The notes under the pieces are model-generated. The model saw nothing but the letters and a program-made list of their open reading frames with translations. It was not told the DNA's origin and searched no databases. Shown here in pieces: positions 1 through 7,373 of a stretch of DNA of 64,000 nucleotides. The stretch spans positions 1-64,000 of the forward strand of contig JBEKTD010000001.1 in assembly GCA_049516395.1 (NCBI GenBank). Reading direction: 5' to 3'. This DNA comes from Fen-1362 sp049516395. Its GTDB lineage: Bacteria; Planctomycetota; Phycisphaerae; Sedimentisphaerales; Anaerobacaceae. The translations under genes were made by a program, and so were the position numbers. Position 1 is the stretch's first letter. Each line of letters begins with the position of its first letter.

Positions 1-431
1 TACTTGCCTTTTCAAGGTTAGCCGCCAAAAGTGAATACATTGGATATAGTCAGGAAGTTATCTACGGCGATACGCATTCACGGGTTATTGCGGCACAAAA
101 ACATGTTCCTGCGGGACAGGCGATCGTGGCATGGATAGGCATGCCGTTTCACCTTGATTATAAGCGCAATATTATTTACGACGCGGAACGCTCCGGAATC
201 GCAACTCCTTGGGCATATGTGCCTGATGCGGACTATTTTTTGTTTGAGTACAGAGGATCTGCTGTAAGCACTTTAGAACAATATCTTAATCCTACTCCGG
301 GCAGACGCGAGCGATACATTTCTGAAAAGTGTATTCTGTTCCTGCAATTTTTTCGGGAGTTAAGGAAGAACTCGGATGAGCTTTACGATGATGGAAAGAT
401 AGTGGTGCTGAAAAAACACAGAACAATTTAA
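1..431 (+). CDS. C-terminal part of an unrecognised protein (5' end outside window)
   Basis: The reading frame is open from base 3 to the stop at 429-431 and runs off the left edge, so only about 142 C-terminal residues are visible. A GTG at 126 is an internal codon rather than a start, because the frame continues upstream without a stop. The visible part is soluble and rich in aromatic residues (PFHLDYKRNIIYDAE, ADYFLFEY) with a basic end. It resembles the C-terminal soluble tail that follows the membrane part of some large polytopic glycosyltransferase-like proteins, but I do not recognise the family and assign no function. The gene is followed by the relic of a glycosidase on the opposite strand. 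Confidence 0.6.
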   Translation, partial: LAFSRLAAKSEYIGYSQEVIYGDTHSRVIAAQKHVPAGQAIVAWIGMPFHLDYKRNIIYDAERSGIATPWAYVPDADYFLFEYRGSAVSTLEQYLNPTPGRRERYISEKCILFLQFFRELRKNSDELYDDGKIVVLKKHRTI

Positions 432-446
432 ACGTCATTGGAATAT

Positions 447-545
447 TTACTGGTTGTTCTGTGCCGTCTTGATTACCGCGTAATAAACCGGCTTGGATTT
501 CAGATTGCGGTCAAAAAGCAAAGGATAATCCGCTTCCCGCCGAAT
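447..545 (-). pseudogene. 3' relic of a GH10-type endoxylanase gene
   Basis: On the minus strand 32 codons before a TAA at 447-449 read as a typical GH10 C-terminus: a YPLLFDRN motif, then KSKPVYYAV and a short polar tail. GH10 xylanases characteristically end with a PLLFD..pqPKPAy.a motif. The frame is closed by a stop just upstream (546-548), and no longer glycosidase frame precedes it before blaI at 610, so the rest of the gene is gone or scrambled. The fragment is too short for an ordinary ORF search. The family call rests on this one motif and is moderately secure; the broken state is seen directly. Confidence 0.55.
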
Positions 546-609
546 TTATTAGCTCAAGCACATTATCCATAAGTGCTTTGTTCCGTCAAACGGTCTTCTC
601 TCTCGTGGC

Positions 610-999
610 TTAATTATTTGCTTTTTCCTTCTTGCTTTTTATAATCGCTTCAAGCTGGTTCAGCTCTTCTTTCGTCAAACTTTTACTGTCTAACAGAAAT
701 TGCATCATAGGTATCAGCGCTCCGCCGAATGCTATTTTGACCGCACGCATAATCTCGCTTCTCTGTGCCTCTTTTTTCGTGATAACGGAGCTGTACAGGA
801 TGAGATTGCGGATTCTCTGCGTCCGCAACAGTCCCTTGGTGACCATCCGGTCCATCATTGTCTTTACCGTGCTGTAGCTCCAGCTGGTTTTCTTTTCAAG
901 CTCTTCTTGGATTGTAGGCGCGGCACACGGCTCGTTGTCCCACACCGCCTGTATAATCGCCCATTCTCCGGCTGTTAGCTCCGATTGACTTTTTGTCAT
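610..999 (-). CDS. BlaI/MecI/CopY-family winged-helix repressor
   Basis: The 129-residue protein matches the BlaI/MecI family in length and layout. An N-terminal winged helix (residues about 8-75, with LTAGEWAIIQAVWDN and WSYSTVKTMMDRMVTKGLL) is followed by a helical dimerisation domain. These repressors bind TACAnnTGTA operators as dimers and are usually inactivated by a membrane BlaR1/MecR1 sensor protease. Here a perfect operator-like dyad lies inside the gene's own promoter (1037-1052), which suggests autorepression. An AAGGGG ribosome site precedes the ATG. No BlaR1-like M56 protease lies on either side, so the inducing partner must be elsewhere or absent. The regulated target genes are not evident from the window. 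Confidence 0.9.
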   Translation of the reverse strand: MTKSQSELTAGEWAIIQAVWDNEPCAAPTIQEELEKKTSWSYSTVKTMMDRMVTKGLLRTQRIRNLILYSSVITKKEAQRSEIMRAVKIAFGGALIPMMQFLLDSKSLTKEELNQLEAIIKSKKEKANN

Positions 1000-1030
1000 A
1001 GTTTGCCCCTTAATTGTTTTTATAAGCGCA

Positions 1031-1060
1031 ATAATACTCTACAAGTGTAGAGAAAATCAA
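1031..1060 (-). promoter_or_regulatory. blaI promoter with BlaI operator in the spacer
   Basis: On the minus strand a -35 TTGATT (1055-1060) and a -10 TATTAT (1031-1036) are separated by 18 bp. The spacer holds the dyad CTCTACA-AG-TGTAGAG at 1037-1052, with 7-bp perfect arms. Its core TACAnnTGTA is the known BlaI/MecI operator core. A bound repressor would cover the RNA polymerase site, so negative autoregulation is the simple reading. Confidence 0.75.
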
Positions 1061-1117
1061 GAATAAAAACATATCTTTTTCAGGTAGGGCAATCCCATGC
1101 CGCAAACTGCTGGAAAT

Positions 1118-1753
1118 CTACTTTAACTCGACAGACCAGTAAGCGTTGTCCAGGAACTGTTTCCAACTGCTGTATCGCTGGTGGCCTAAGTGAATGTGGA
1201 TGAGCGGGCTGTGCTTGGGCTTGACGGGTTTTTGTATCAGCGCCATTCCTGCCTGCTGGGGTGTTCTGCCGCCTTTTTTGACGTTGCAATTTGTGCAGGC
1301 ACATACGATATTCGTCCAGGTGGCCTTGCCGCCTGCGCTGCGCGGAAGGACATGGTCAAGTGAAAGCTCGCTGATGGGTTGTTTTTTGCCGCAATACTGA
1401 CAGCGGTTCTTGTCGCGGGCGAAGATGTTCCTGCGGTTGAATTTTACCTCACTTCTGGGCAGACGGTCATAAAACAAGAGGCGGATTATCCTCGGCACCG
1501 CCACATATATATTGACGGTCGATACCCAGTCATAATTATCCGGCTCAAAATTGCGCTTTAGCTCGCTGACCTCGCACCAGCTCTGAAAATCGTAATTGGC
1601 GTATGAACCCTCTTCGTATGACACTACCTCCGCCAGCCGGCGACAAAGCAGGGAAAACGCCCTTCTGGCTCCGATGATGCGGATGGCCATATAGTTCTTG
1701 TTCAGGACAAGAACATTACAATCAAGACCTGATTCAAGCCCTGCGGATAACAT
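1118..1753 (-). CDS. HNH endonuclease family protein
   Basis: The 211-residue protein has an HNH nuclease core in its second half. CxxC at residues 118-121 is followed by the LDHVLPRSAGG motif (D133, H134), an asparagine near 148 and a second CxxC at 153-156. The two CxxC pairs should bind a structural zinc, and the His-Asn-His residues a catalytic metal. The N-terminal 100 residues (VLVLNKNYMAIRII, then RAFSLLCRRLAEVV) are typical of the free-standing bacterial HNH proteins found in cyanobacteria and planctomycetes, whose cellular role is unknown. It is not next to a methylase, an intron or phage genes, so restriction or homing is not supported. It appears to be monocistronic. Confidence 0.85.
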   Translation of the reverse strand: MLSAGLESGLDCNVLVLNKNYMAIRIIGARRAFSLLCRRLAEVVSYEEGSYANYDFQSWCEVSELKRNFEPDNYDWVSTVNIYVAVPRIIRLLFYDRLPRSEVKFNRRNIFARDKNRCQYCGKKQPISELSLDHVLPRSAGGKATWTNIVCACTNCNVKKGGRTPQQAGMALIQKPVKPKHSPLIHIHLGHQRYSSWKQFLDNAYWSVELK

Positions 1754-1897
1754 AGCCGGAAATTGCCTTCTTTCTTCACCTTTCCATGCACCACTTTACT
1801 ATTGAAATAGCAGATATTATGGGAAGTTGCAAGAAAAAACTAACGGTATTACAGATGGTTTACCTGCCCGTGGTTGTTTCTGGAGTGGCCCTTTTTT

Positions 1898-1924
1898 GTC
1901 ATTCCCGCAGAAGCGGGAATCCAG
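1898..1924. repeat. Dispersed REP-like hairpin (ATTCCCGC..GCGGGAAT)
   Basis: Arms ATTCCCGC (1901-1908) and GCGGGAAT (1913-1920) pair perfectly around a 4-base loop, with GTC before and CCAG after. This hairpin with these flanks is a widely dispersed intergenic repeat in many bacterial genomes. It sits just past the 3' end of the cold-shock gene. No T-run follows on the minus strand, so it does not look like a classical terminator. Confidence 0.6.
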
Positions 1925-1928
1925 TTTC

Positions 1929-2183
1929 TTATTCGGCTTTCGATTTCCCTATCGTCTCGTCTTTCTTTGCCGGCATCTTGGCCGAAAGAGGAACCACATT
2001 CTCTGCCCTTGGTCCCTTTTCTCCCTGCACGATATCGAAGGTAACCGGGTCGCCTTCTTCGAGCGTCTTGTATCCTTCGCTGCTTATGCTTGAGTAGTGC
2101 ACGAAAACGTCTTTACCGTCCGCCGCCGCGATAAAGCCGTAACCCTTCCTTGAGTTAAACCATTTCACCGTTCCCTCTGACAT
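1929..2183 (-). CDS. Cold-shock domain protein (CspA family)
   Basis: The start is the ATG at 2183, giving SEGTVKWFNSRKGYGFI at the N-terminus as in all CspA proteins. A longer frame to 2258 adds 25 residues unlike the family and is rejected. The 84-residue protein has the RNP1-like KGYGFI and RNP2-like VFVHYSSI motifs that bind single-stranded RNA or DNA, then a charged tail of about 18 residues beyond the usual 66-70 (KMPAKKDETIGKSKAE). Members act as RNA chaperones in the cytoplasm. It is co-oriented with and downstream of the HU gene, about 100 bp away. Two direct copies of CGAGTATCGA lie between them. Confidence 0.92.
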   Translation of the reverse strand: MSEGTVKWFNSRKGYGFIAAADGKDVFVHYSSISSEGYKTLEEGDPVTFDIVQGEKGPRAENVVPLSAKMPAKKDETIGKSKAE

Positions 2184-2259
2184 ATTCCGCCCCACTTCAA
2201 CAACTATAACGCAGATACGCTTTTCAATATTTATTATTCGCCGCTCAGTTCTTGCCAAT

Positions 2260-2283
2260 CGAGTATCGAACGGCGAGTATCGA
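2260..2283. repeat. Direct repeat CGAGTATCGA x2
   Basis: Two identical 10-base copies (2260-2269 and 2274-2283) are separated by 4 bases, between the HU stop codon and the cold-shock gene. The function is unknown; it may be a protein-binding site or a decayed dispersed repeat. Confidence 0.5.
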
Positions 2284-2286
2284 TAT

Positions 2287-2598
2287 TTATTTTGTCCCCG
2301 CCGACTCGCGGATGCCGGAACTCATACGATCCTTCATCAATCGGCCCATTTTGAACTTCACCGTCCTTTTGGCTGGCACATCCACTCGCTGAAGCGTCTT
2401 CGGGTTCTGCGCGACGCGAGACGCACGGGTCCTCGTTTCAAATACCCCGAAATCGCGAAACTCCAGGCGGTTGCCCTTCATCAGCTCAGCGGTCATCGTG
2501 TCGAGGAATGTTTGAATGATTCGCTTGACCGTTACGCGCTTTGCCTGTGTGTCTTTTGCAATACGATCGATAAGTTCTTTTTTTGTAACTGTTGTCAT
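2287..2598 (-). CDS. HU/IHF-family DNA-binding protein
   Basis: The 103 residues match the bacterial histone-like family. The N-terminal helices begin VTKKELIDRIA. The signature LEFRDFGVFETRTRASRVAQNP near residues 45-68 forms the DNA-embracing beta arm, with the conserved proline after N. A C-terminal tail of about 12 residues extends past the usual 90. Such proteins bend DNA and compact the nucleoid as dimers. The start at 2598 is supported by a GAGGTAA ribosome site about 5 bases upstream. The sequence does not separate HU from IHF. A promoter candidate lies about 165 bp upstream. Confidence 0.93.
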   Translation of the reverse strand: MTTVTKKELIDRIAKDTQAKRVTVKRIIQTFLDTMTAELMKGNRLEFRDFGVFETRTRASRVAQNPKTLQRVDVPAKRTVKFKMGRLMKDRMSSGIRESAGTK

Positions 2599-2763
2599 AT
2601 GTTACCTCGCTTCAACGAACCGCACGTGGCAAATTAAATCCCTTGTCATAGGGAAACCACTGCCTGACCCTAACCCGCCTTCTGACCATTCGGGTCCCAT
2701 TGTTTGCCTCTGCAAATCCTCTATAAACATTGTCGCGGCAAATAAGCCGAGTAACTGCAAGTA

Positions 2764-2792
2764 ACTATACTATAACGACTTCGATGCGACAA
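2764..2792 (-). promoter_or_regulatory. Candidate sigma70 promoter for the HU gene
   Basis: On the minus strand TTGTCG (2787-2792) and TATAGT (2764-2769) are spaced by exactly 17 bp. The implied leader to the HU start is about 155 bases. Confidence 0.45.
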
Positions 2793-2830
2793 GAAATTTT
2801 TATCGAAAATTTTTTCTCTTGTTCAAAATC

Positions 2831-3013
2831 TGACTCATCCCCGGTTTTGAATTGGGCACAAACTTATTGGCCTGTGGCGCTCGAATAATCGCCGGAATGA
2901 ATGCAGCCTTCTCGCCATCGGCAGAACAATGCTAAATACCGTCTTGCCCAGTTTACATTACTTGTTGAGGAGCTTAAGAAATGAGATACTACTCCCAAAC
3001 TGGGGATGAGTCA
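2831..3013. mobile_element. MITE-like or insertion-sequence relic with 17-bp terminal inverted repeats
   Basis: The left end TGACTCATCCCCGGTTT (2831-2847) and the reverse complement of the right end (2997-3013) match at 16 of 17 positions. The element is 183 bp, far too short for a transposase. A 27-codon frame (2901-2984, ending VEELKK and a stop 12 bases before the right repeat) has the position and look of a transposase C-terminus left after internal deletion. I see no clear target-site duplication. The family is not identified. It lies in the 500-bp gene-free stretch between the HU gene and lpxD, and its right end is 13 bp from the lpxD -35 box. Confidence 0.6.
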
Positions 3014-3026
3014 GGTTATGCGCGGG

Positions 3027-3054
3027 TTGACCGGCGAGGCATATCTGCTATAAT
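3027..3054 (+). promoter_or_regulatory. lpxD-lpxI promoter
   Basis: TTGACC (3027-3032) and a perfect TATAAT (3049-3054) are separated by 16 bp, 62 bp upstream of the lpxD start. This is one of the clearest sigma70-type promoters in the window. It abuts the terminal repeat of the upstream relic element. Confidence 0.75.
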
Positions 3055-3115
3055 ACCGGCGGCCTTGGCAGAATAGGCCGCGAACTGGAAACGATTTTCC
3101 GAAAAGGTGGTTCTT

Positions 3116-4189
3116 ATGACGACCAAAACCTTAGGCGAACTGGCCCAGTATGTCGGCGGACGCGTCCTCGGCGACGCAAGTATCAAGATTCGCTCCGCCG
3201 CGACATTAGGCAGGGCCGGCGAAGGCGATATAAGTTTTCTCAGCAATGAAAAATATGAAAAGCAGTTGCTGACGACCAAAGCCAGCGCGGTGATTGTCGG
3301 CAAGGAAACTGTTGCCGCGGGTGCGGTACCGCTTTTGGTGGCTGAAGACCCGTATTACGCTTTTATGCAGATTATGGTGCTGCTGCACGGTCATCGCAAG
3401 CACAAGAAAATGGGCGTCAGTCCCCGTGCTATTATTTCCGACAGTGCTAAAGTCGGCGCCGGCTGCCAAATTCACGATTTTGTTACAATCTCCGACGGCG
3501 CAAAAATAGGCGACGGCTGCGTGATTTATCCCTGCACGTTCATAGGCGAAAATGTTCAGGTAGGTAACGACTGCATCCTATACCCAAACGTCGTAATTTA
3601 CGAAGGGTGCAAAGTAGGCAGCCGGGTGATTATCAATTCAAACGCGACAATCGGCGAAGACGGCTTCGGTTTCGCCACGCATAACGGGGTTCATCACAAG
3701 ATACCGCAAATCGGCAGTGTTATAATAGAGGATGACGTGGAGATAGGCGCCTGCTGCGGGATTGAGCGGGGAACGCTCAACGACACGATAATCGGGCAGG
3801 GAAGCAAACTCGGCGATTTGATTGCGATTGGACACGGGACAAAAGTAGGGCCGCACTGCTTGCTTGTGGCACAGGTAGGTATCGCCGGCTCAACGACACT
3901 GGGGCATCACTGTATTCTCGGCGGACAAGCCGGACTCGTTGGCCACATCGCTATCGGAAACCACGTCGCAATCGGCGCCCAGGCGGGCGTAATCAACAAC
4001 GTCTCGGACGGCAAAGTTATATTGGGAGCCCCGGCAATAGACGCAAGCCAGGGCAAACGTGCTTATGGTATGATTCAGTACCTGCCTGAGATGAAACAAA
4101 GCATCCGTGAGCTTCAGGCGCAGATGAAGCAGCTTTTATCCGGAGGAGAAAATGAACCGCCCCCGGAGGATTCGAAGAGTTCCGGTTAA
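3116..4189 (+). CDS. lpxD: UDP-3-O-acylglucosamine N-acyltransferase
   Basis: LpxD adds the N-linked acyl chain from acyl-ACP to UDP-3-O-acyl-glucosamine, the third step of lipid A synthesis. The 357-residue protein has the N-terminal uridine-binding LpxD domain (TTKTLGELAQYVGGRVLGD..., about 100 residues), then a long run of hexapeptide repeats forming a left-handed beta helix. It ends in the usual C-terminal helices. The segment IERGTLNDTIIGQGSKLGDLIAIGHGTKVGPHCLL holds the conserved catalytic histidine (IGHG). The start is the ATG at 3116 with AAGGTGG six bases upstream; the in-frame GTG at 3107 lies inside that ribosome site. lpxI follows after about 30 bp. Presence of lpxD is direct support for a lipid A outer membrane. 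Confidence 0.95.
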   Translation: MTTKTLGELAQYVGGRVLGDASIKIRSAATLGRAGEGDISFLSNEKYEKQLLTTKASAVIVGKETVAAGAVPLLVAEDPYYAFMQIMVLLHGHRKHKKMGVSPRAIISDSAKVGAGCQIHDFVTISDGAKIGDGCVIYPCTFIGENVQVGNDCILYPNVVIYEGCKVGSRVIINSNATIGEDGFGFATHNGVHHKIPQIGSVIIEDDVEIGACCGIERGTLNDTIIGQGSKLGDLIAIGHGTKVGPHCLLVAQVGIAGSTTLGHHCILGGQAGLVGHIAIGNHVAIGAQAGVINNVSDGKVILGAPAIDASQGKRAYGMIQYLPEMKQSIRELQAQMKQLLSGGENEPPPEDSKSSG

Positions 4190-4218
4190 CTGTGGTTTTT
4201 TCTCGTTCTGAGAATGAT

Positions 4219-5055
4219 ATGGATAGCGTCAAAGTTGTCGGATTGATTGCGGGCGAGGGCCGACTCCCGTTTATGATAGCAGCCGGTGCCAGGCAGGCAG
4301 GGGTGAAAGTTATTTGCGTCGGTCTTGAAGGAAGCACGGAGCAGGCACTAGCGGGAGAGGTTGATGTTTTTTATACGGTGCCGCTGGCCCGGCCTGGCAA
4401 CTGGATTCGCAAATTAAAAAAACACGGCGTAACAGGCACTGTTATGGTCGGGCGCGTCGCCAAAGGGCGGATTTTTACGCCTTGGCGAATTTTGCGTTAT
4501 CTGCCGGACTGGCGCGCGGTGCGAATATGGTATTGGCGGCTTCGCAAAAAAAACAAGCAAAATGAAATGCTGCTGTCGGCCCTGGCGGATGAGCTGGCAA
4601 GCGGAGGAATAATTCTGGAAGATTCGACGAAATACTGCAAAGAGCACCTGGCGACAAACGGGCCTATGACCGGACGCGGGCCTAGCACATCGCTTGCCGA
4701 CGACATCGAATTTGGCTGGGCAATCGTAAAAAAAATAGCGGAGATGGACATAGGCCAGGCAATCGCCGTAAAGGAGCGGGAAGTTATAGCGGTCGAGGGT
4801 ATTGAAGGTACGGCGGATATGATAGAACGAGCGGGTCGGCTGTGCCGGGCGGGCGGCTGGACACTTCTAAAGGCAGCCAAAGCAAAAAAGGATATGCGGT
4901 TCGATGTCCCCTGCGTTGGGCCTGATACAATAAGCTCGCTGGCGAAAAACGGCGCAAAATGCCTCGTGGTCGAAGCTGGCAAGACGATAATTATCGACAA
5001 GCTCCAGACGCTAGAGTTGGCGGACAAAACAGGGATATGCGTTATCGGCAAATAG
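4219..5055 (+). CDS. lpxI: UDP-2,3-diacylglucosamine diphosphatase, LpxI type
   Basis: LpxI (formerly DUF1009) cleaves UDP-2,3-diacylglucosamine to lipid X, replacing LpxH in many phyla. The 278-residue protein shows the family's N-terminal domain (VVGLIAGEGRLPFMIA) and C-terminal domain with TNGPMTGRGPS, DIEFGWAIVKKIAEMDIGQAIAVKEREVIAVEGIEGTADMI and DVPCVGPDTI, the usual LpxI blocks. I take the ATG at 4219; a GTG at 4192 would add nine residues unlike the family. It is co-transcribed with lpxD, so two consecutive lipid A enzymes are paired. A 9-bp hairpin follows the gene. Confidence 0.93.
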   Translation: MDSVKVVGLIAGEGRLPFMIAAGARQAGVKVICVGLEGSTEQALAGEVDVFYTVPLARPGNWIRKLKKHGVTGTVMVGRVAKGRIFTPWRILRYLPDWRAVRIWYWRLRKKNKQNEMLLSALADELASGGIILEDSTKYCKEHLATNGPMTGRGPSTSLADDIEFGWAIVKKIAEMDIGQAIAVKEREVIAVEGIEGTADMIERAGRLCRAGGWTLLKAAKAKKDMRFDVPCVGPDTISSLAKNGAKCLVVEAGKTIIIDKLQTLELADKTGICVIGK

Positions 5056-5103
5056 CCGGCACGCGATTGGTCAATACCCGTCAGACGCAAAGGATAAAAC
5101 GCT

Positions 5104-5129
5104 TGTTACAGCTTTGCGCTGTAACATTT
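5104..5129 (+). terminator. Hairpin after lpxI, possible terminator
   Basis: Arms TGTTACAGC (5104-5112) and GCTGTAACA (5118-5126) pair perfectly around TTTGC, followed by only three T residues. It lies between the convergent lpxI and glycosyltransferase genes. The weak T-tract keeps the call tentative. Confidence 0.4.
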
Positions 5130-5212
5130 CCGCCATATTTAACCGCGCAATTTTGCGGCAACCCCGAAGGCCGGCTAAAATCCGCAGCCAAAACGAAGAA
5201 TCAGCGAGGTTC

Positions 5213-6106
5213 TTAGCGGTCCACTCCTGGGAGTTTTTGTTGAAGAGCTGAGAATGCCCACAGCAAGAGAGCTTTGAAGTTTAGGTGTTGCTGAAAACAT
5301 AAACGAAAGTGGCCGGCAGCCGACCCGAAATCGCCATCTTTCAAGAAGGCCTTTGCGACCCTGTATTCCTCTTCACTGAACCGGCGCATAGCAACTTTTT
5401 GCGGCACAAATGAGCTTCCGCCCTTTTCATAATAGAAACGACGGAGAACTTTCAGCTCGTACATCTTGTTGGAGGCAGAGGCAGCAGAAAGGTTGGACGA
5501 ATGGCGACGCCTCTTAAAGGTCGGTTCATCGAGGGCGATAAACCTGTACTTGGTGGAGAGGCGCAGCCACAAGTCGTAATCGGAGCACACAGGCAGCGAT
5601 GTATCAAAGCCGCCCTCGCTGCGCAGCACATTCGTGGGCCACATAGAACCGCCGGGGTGGACCAGAATATCTTCGAACAAGTATCTGGTGATGTAACCGG
5701 TGCGAAGTTTACGTTTATCTCTGCCCACAACATTACCCTGTCCATTTATTCGGATATACGCCCCATAGACCACCACCGGTTCGTCCTCGGCCTCGGCTGC
5801 CTTTGTCATTCGCTCCAAAGCATAGGGCATCATTAAATCGTCTGAGTCAAGGAAGGTAATGTAGTGTCCTGCGGCAAGTTCTATAAGTTTGTTCCTCGCG
5901 GCGGCGTCGCCGGCATTTTCCTGCCACAGATATCGCACGTTGTAACCACAGCTTTTTATCTTTTCTGCGGTGCCGTCCGTAGAGCCGTCATCGACGATGA
6001 CAATTTCATAATCCTTATATGTCTGGGAAAATATGCTATCGAGTGCTTCCCTCAGATAGTCTTTCCGATTATAGGTTGGGATACAAATACTGATTTTTGG
6101 GTTCAT
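5213..6106 (-). CDS. Family 2 glycosyltransferase
   Basis: This inverting GT2 enzyme should transfer a sugar from a nucleotide donor onto a surface glycan at the cytoplasmic face. The GT-A fold is clear: ISICIPTYNRKDYLREALDSIFSQTYKDYEIVIVDDGSTDGT at the N-terminus, DAAARNKLIELAAGHYITFLDSDDLM with the metal-binding DxD-like DSDD near residue 95, and SDYDLWLRLS in the acceptor part. The C-terminal 80 residues are helical. The ATG at 6106 matches the family start; an upstream ATG at 6139 would overlap the preceding CgeB-like gene by 13 bases. It is the last gene of a two-gene minus-strand unit. The protein resembles the GT2 at 12075-13043 in layout. Substrate cannot be told from sequence. Confidence 0.88.
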   Translation of the reverse strand: MNPKISICIPTYNRKDYLREALDSIFSQTYKDYEIVIVDDGSTDGTAEKIKSCGYNVRYLWQENAGDAAARNKLIELAAGHYITFLDSDDLMMPYALERMTKAAEAEDEPVVVYGAYIRINGQGNVVGRDKRKLRTGYITRYLFEDILVHPGGSMWPTNVLRSEGGFDTSLPVCSDYDLWLRLSTKYRFIALDEPTFKRRRHSSNLSAASASNKMYELKVLRRFYYEKGGSSFVPQKVAMRRFSEEEYRVAKAFLKDGDFGSAAGHFRLCFQQHLNFKALLLWAFSALQQKLPGVDR

Positions 6107-6126
6107 AATAATTTTTTCACAGGCGG

Positions 6127-7161
6127 TTAATCGATCCATGGCGCATTATAGGTCCCTTTTTCGACCAAATCCAGGATATACCCGGCGATTTTGACGCCAT
6201 TGAACTGTTCGTGTGTCCATTTCATACCGGCATCGGCGATTTTTTTTCTCTCATCCTCGTGTTTCAGATACCAATCCGCCAATTCAAAAAATTCTTCGGC
6301 GGTATCGAAATATCGCAGGTGCAGCTTGTCTTTGAAAAGCAGGTTGCTATCAGGAACTTTTTTCGCGAGGACAAATGTGCCGCAAGCCAGATAATTAGTC
6401 AACCGAACAGAGTGGTACATCCGGACGTTATTGTCACCATTGATACTGAGGCCCATTTTCGCCCCGCTGATGGCATGTAAATAATCGAAACCGCCTATTT
6501 TAGGTCTGCCGCAGCAGCCATAAACAGAGCAATCAGGCATCCTGGAAAGCCGGCTGACTAATTCGTACCGCAAATCCTCCCCAGGATAGCGTTTCGAGTC
6601 GTGTTTTATCATTCCCGTCCAGAGGATTTCCGTTTTCCATTTATCCTCGACATCGTAGCGGTGTTCGACATCAGGGTCGCAAGCATTAGGCATAAAAACA
6701 CAGAAGGGGACACCGTTTTCGCGATAAGTTTGAAGGAAACTGCCGTTGTTTGTAGCCATAAGGATATCGAGTTTTTTGGCGGTTTCGATTCTTCCCGGTC
6801 GCAGTTTCGGCCAGGCATCCCCGTCAAGCCCGATGAACTTCGCATTGGGTGCTGCCTGGCGCATTCGCTCGACGGATTCAGCATCGAATACTCGAACTAA
6901 AGTTGCTAAGATTATGTCGGGTCTGTAATTTTTAATTGCTTCGACGAGTAAACCATCGGCTTTGTTTTTGGCAAATAGACAGGCGAAGGTCCTGTTTTTG
7001 ATGGGACTTAAACCGACGACCGTCTCAAAATAACTAAACTGACGAACGTCGTGGCCGAGGCGGATGAATCCCTTGGCGAGTTTAATCGGATTGTTCTTAA
7101 ACATCTTGACTGCGTCGAGGCGCAGGTCCGAGACCATAAATATTCTTTTTGCGTATGGCAT
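6127..7161 (-). CDS. CgeB-like family 1 glycosyltransferase
   Basis: This is a GT-B fold protein of the spore-protein YkvP/CgeB group. N-terminal Rossmann half: RIFMVSDLRLDAVKMFKNNP, then KNYRPDIILATLVRVF. C-terminal half: the donor-binding region with GLSINGDNNVRMYHSVRLTNYLACGTFVLAKKVP and the end segment ADAGMKWTHEQFNGVKIAGYIL. The family probably transfers sugars onto surface polymers. The TTG at 7182 is an alternative start; I prefer the ATG at 7161. Its stop lies 20 bp from the next glycosyltransferase start, so the two are one transcription unit. A TATAAT box lies upstream at 7224-7229. Confidence 0.82.
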   Translation of the reverse strand: MPYAKRIFMVSDLRLDAVKMFKNNPIKLAKGFIRLGHDVRQFSYFETVVGLSPIKNRTFACLFAKNKADGLLVEAIKNYRPDIILATLVRVFDAESVERMRQAAPNAKFIGLDGDAWPKLRPGRIETAKKLDILMATNNGSFLQTYRENGVPFCVFMPNACDPDVEHRYDVEDKWKTEILWTGMIKHDSKRYPGEDLRYELVSRLSRMPDCSVYGCCGRPKIGGFDYLHAISGAKMGLSINGDNNVRMYHSVRLTNYLACGTFVLAKKVPDSNLLFKDKLHLRYFDTAEEFFELADWYLKHEDERKKIADAGMKWTHEQFNGVKIAGYILDLVEKGTYNAPWID

Positions 7162-7223
7162 CAACTTATCTTTCGCTTTCAAAATAAACCCGACCGCTGG
7201 CCGCTCAAAGAACGTGCGGATGA

Positions 7224-7229
7224 ATTATA
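7224..7229 (-). promoter_or_regulatory. Candidate -10 box for the CgeB/GT2 pair
   Basis: A perfect TATAAT on the minus strand lies about 60 bp upstream of the CgeB-like start, but no good -35 box is seen at the right spacing. Confidence 0.3.
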
Positions 7230-7278
7230 CGAGTTTAATTAAGATAAAGCGAAATCTAAGGATAATCAAGCGTGAAGA

Positions 7279-7307
7279 TTGAAGCCGTCGAAGGTTTGTG
7301 TTAATAT
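7279..7307 (+). promoter_or_regulatory. Candidate promoter of the methyltransferase/CDP-ribitol genes
   Basis: TTGAAG (7279-7284) and TAATAT (7302-7307) are separated by 17 bp, about 67 bp upstream of the methyltransferase start. This is the divergent region between two arms of the polysaccharide locus. Confidence 0.45.
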
Positions 7308-7373
7308 ATGGTCCGTTGTTCGTATATGTTTAACAGGCGTTGGTTGTGAGCCGTTGGCTTTTGAGGCGGGTTT

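Noticed and set aside
1118..1753. HNH protein as a restriction enzyme or homing endonuclease
   Set aside because: There is no methylase, intron or phage gene nearby, and the N-terminal part matches the free-standing HNH group.
1901..1920. Hairpin after the cold-shock gene as its terminator
   Set aside because: On the minus strand the hairpin is followed by GACAAAAAA, not by T residues; the sequence is that of a dispersed repeat.
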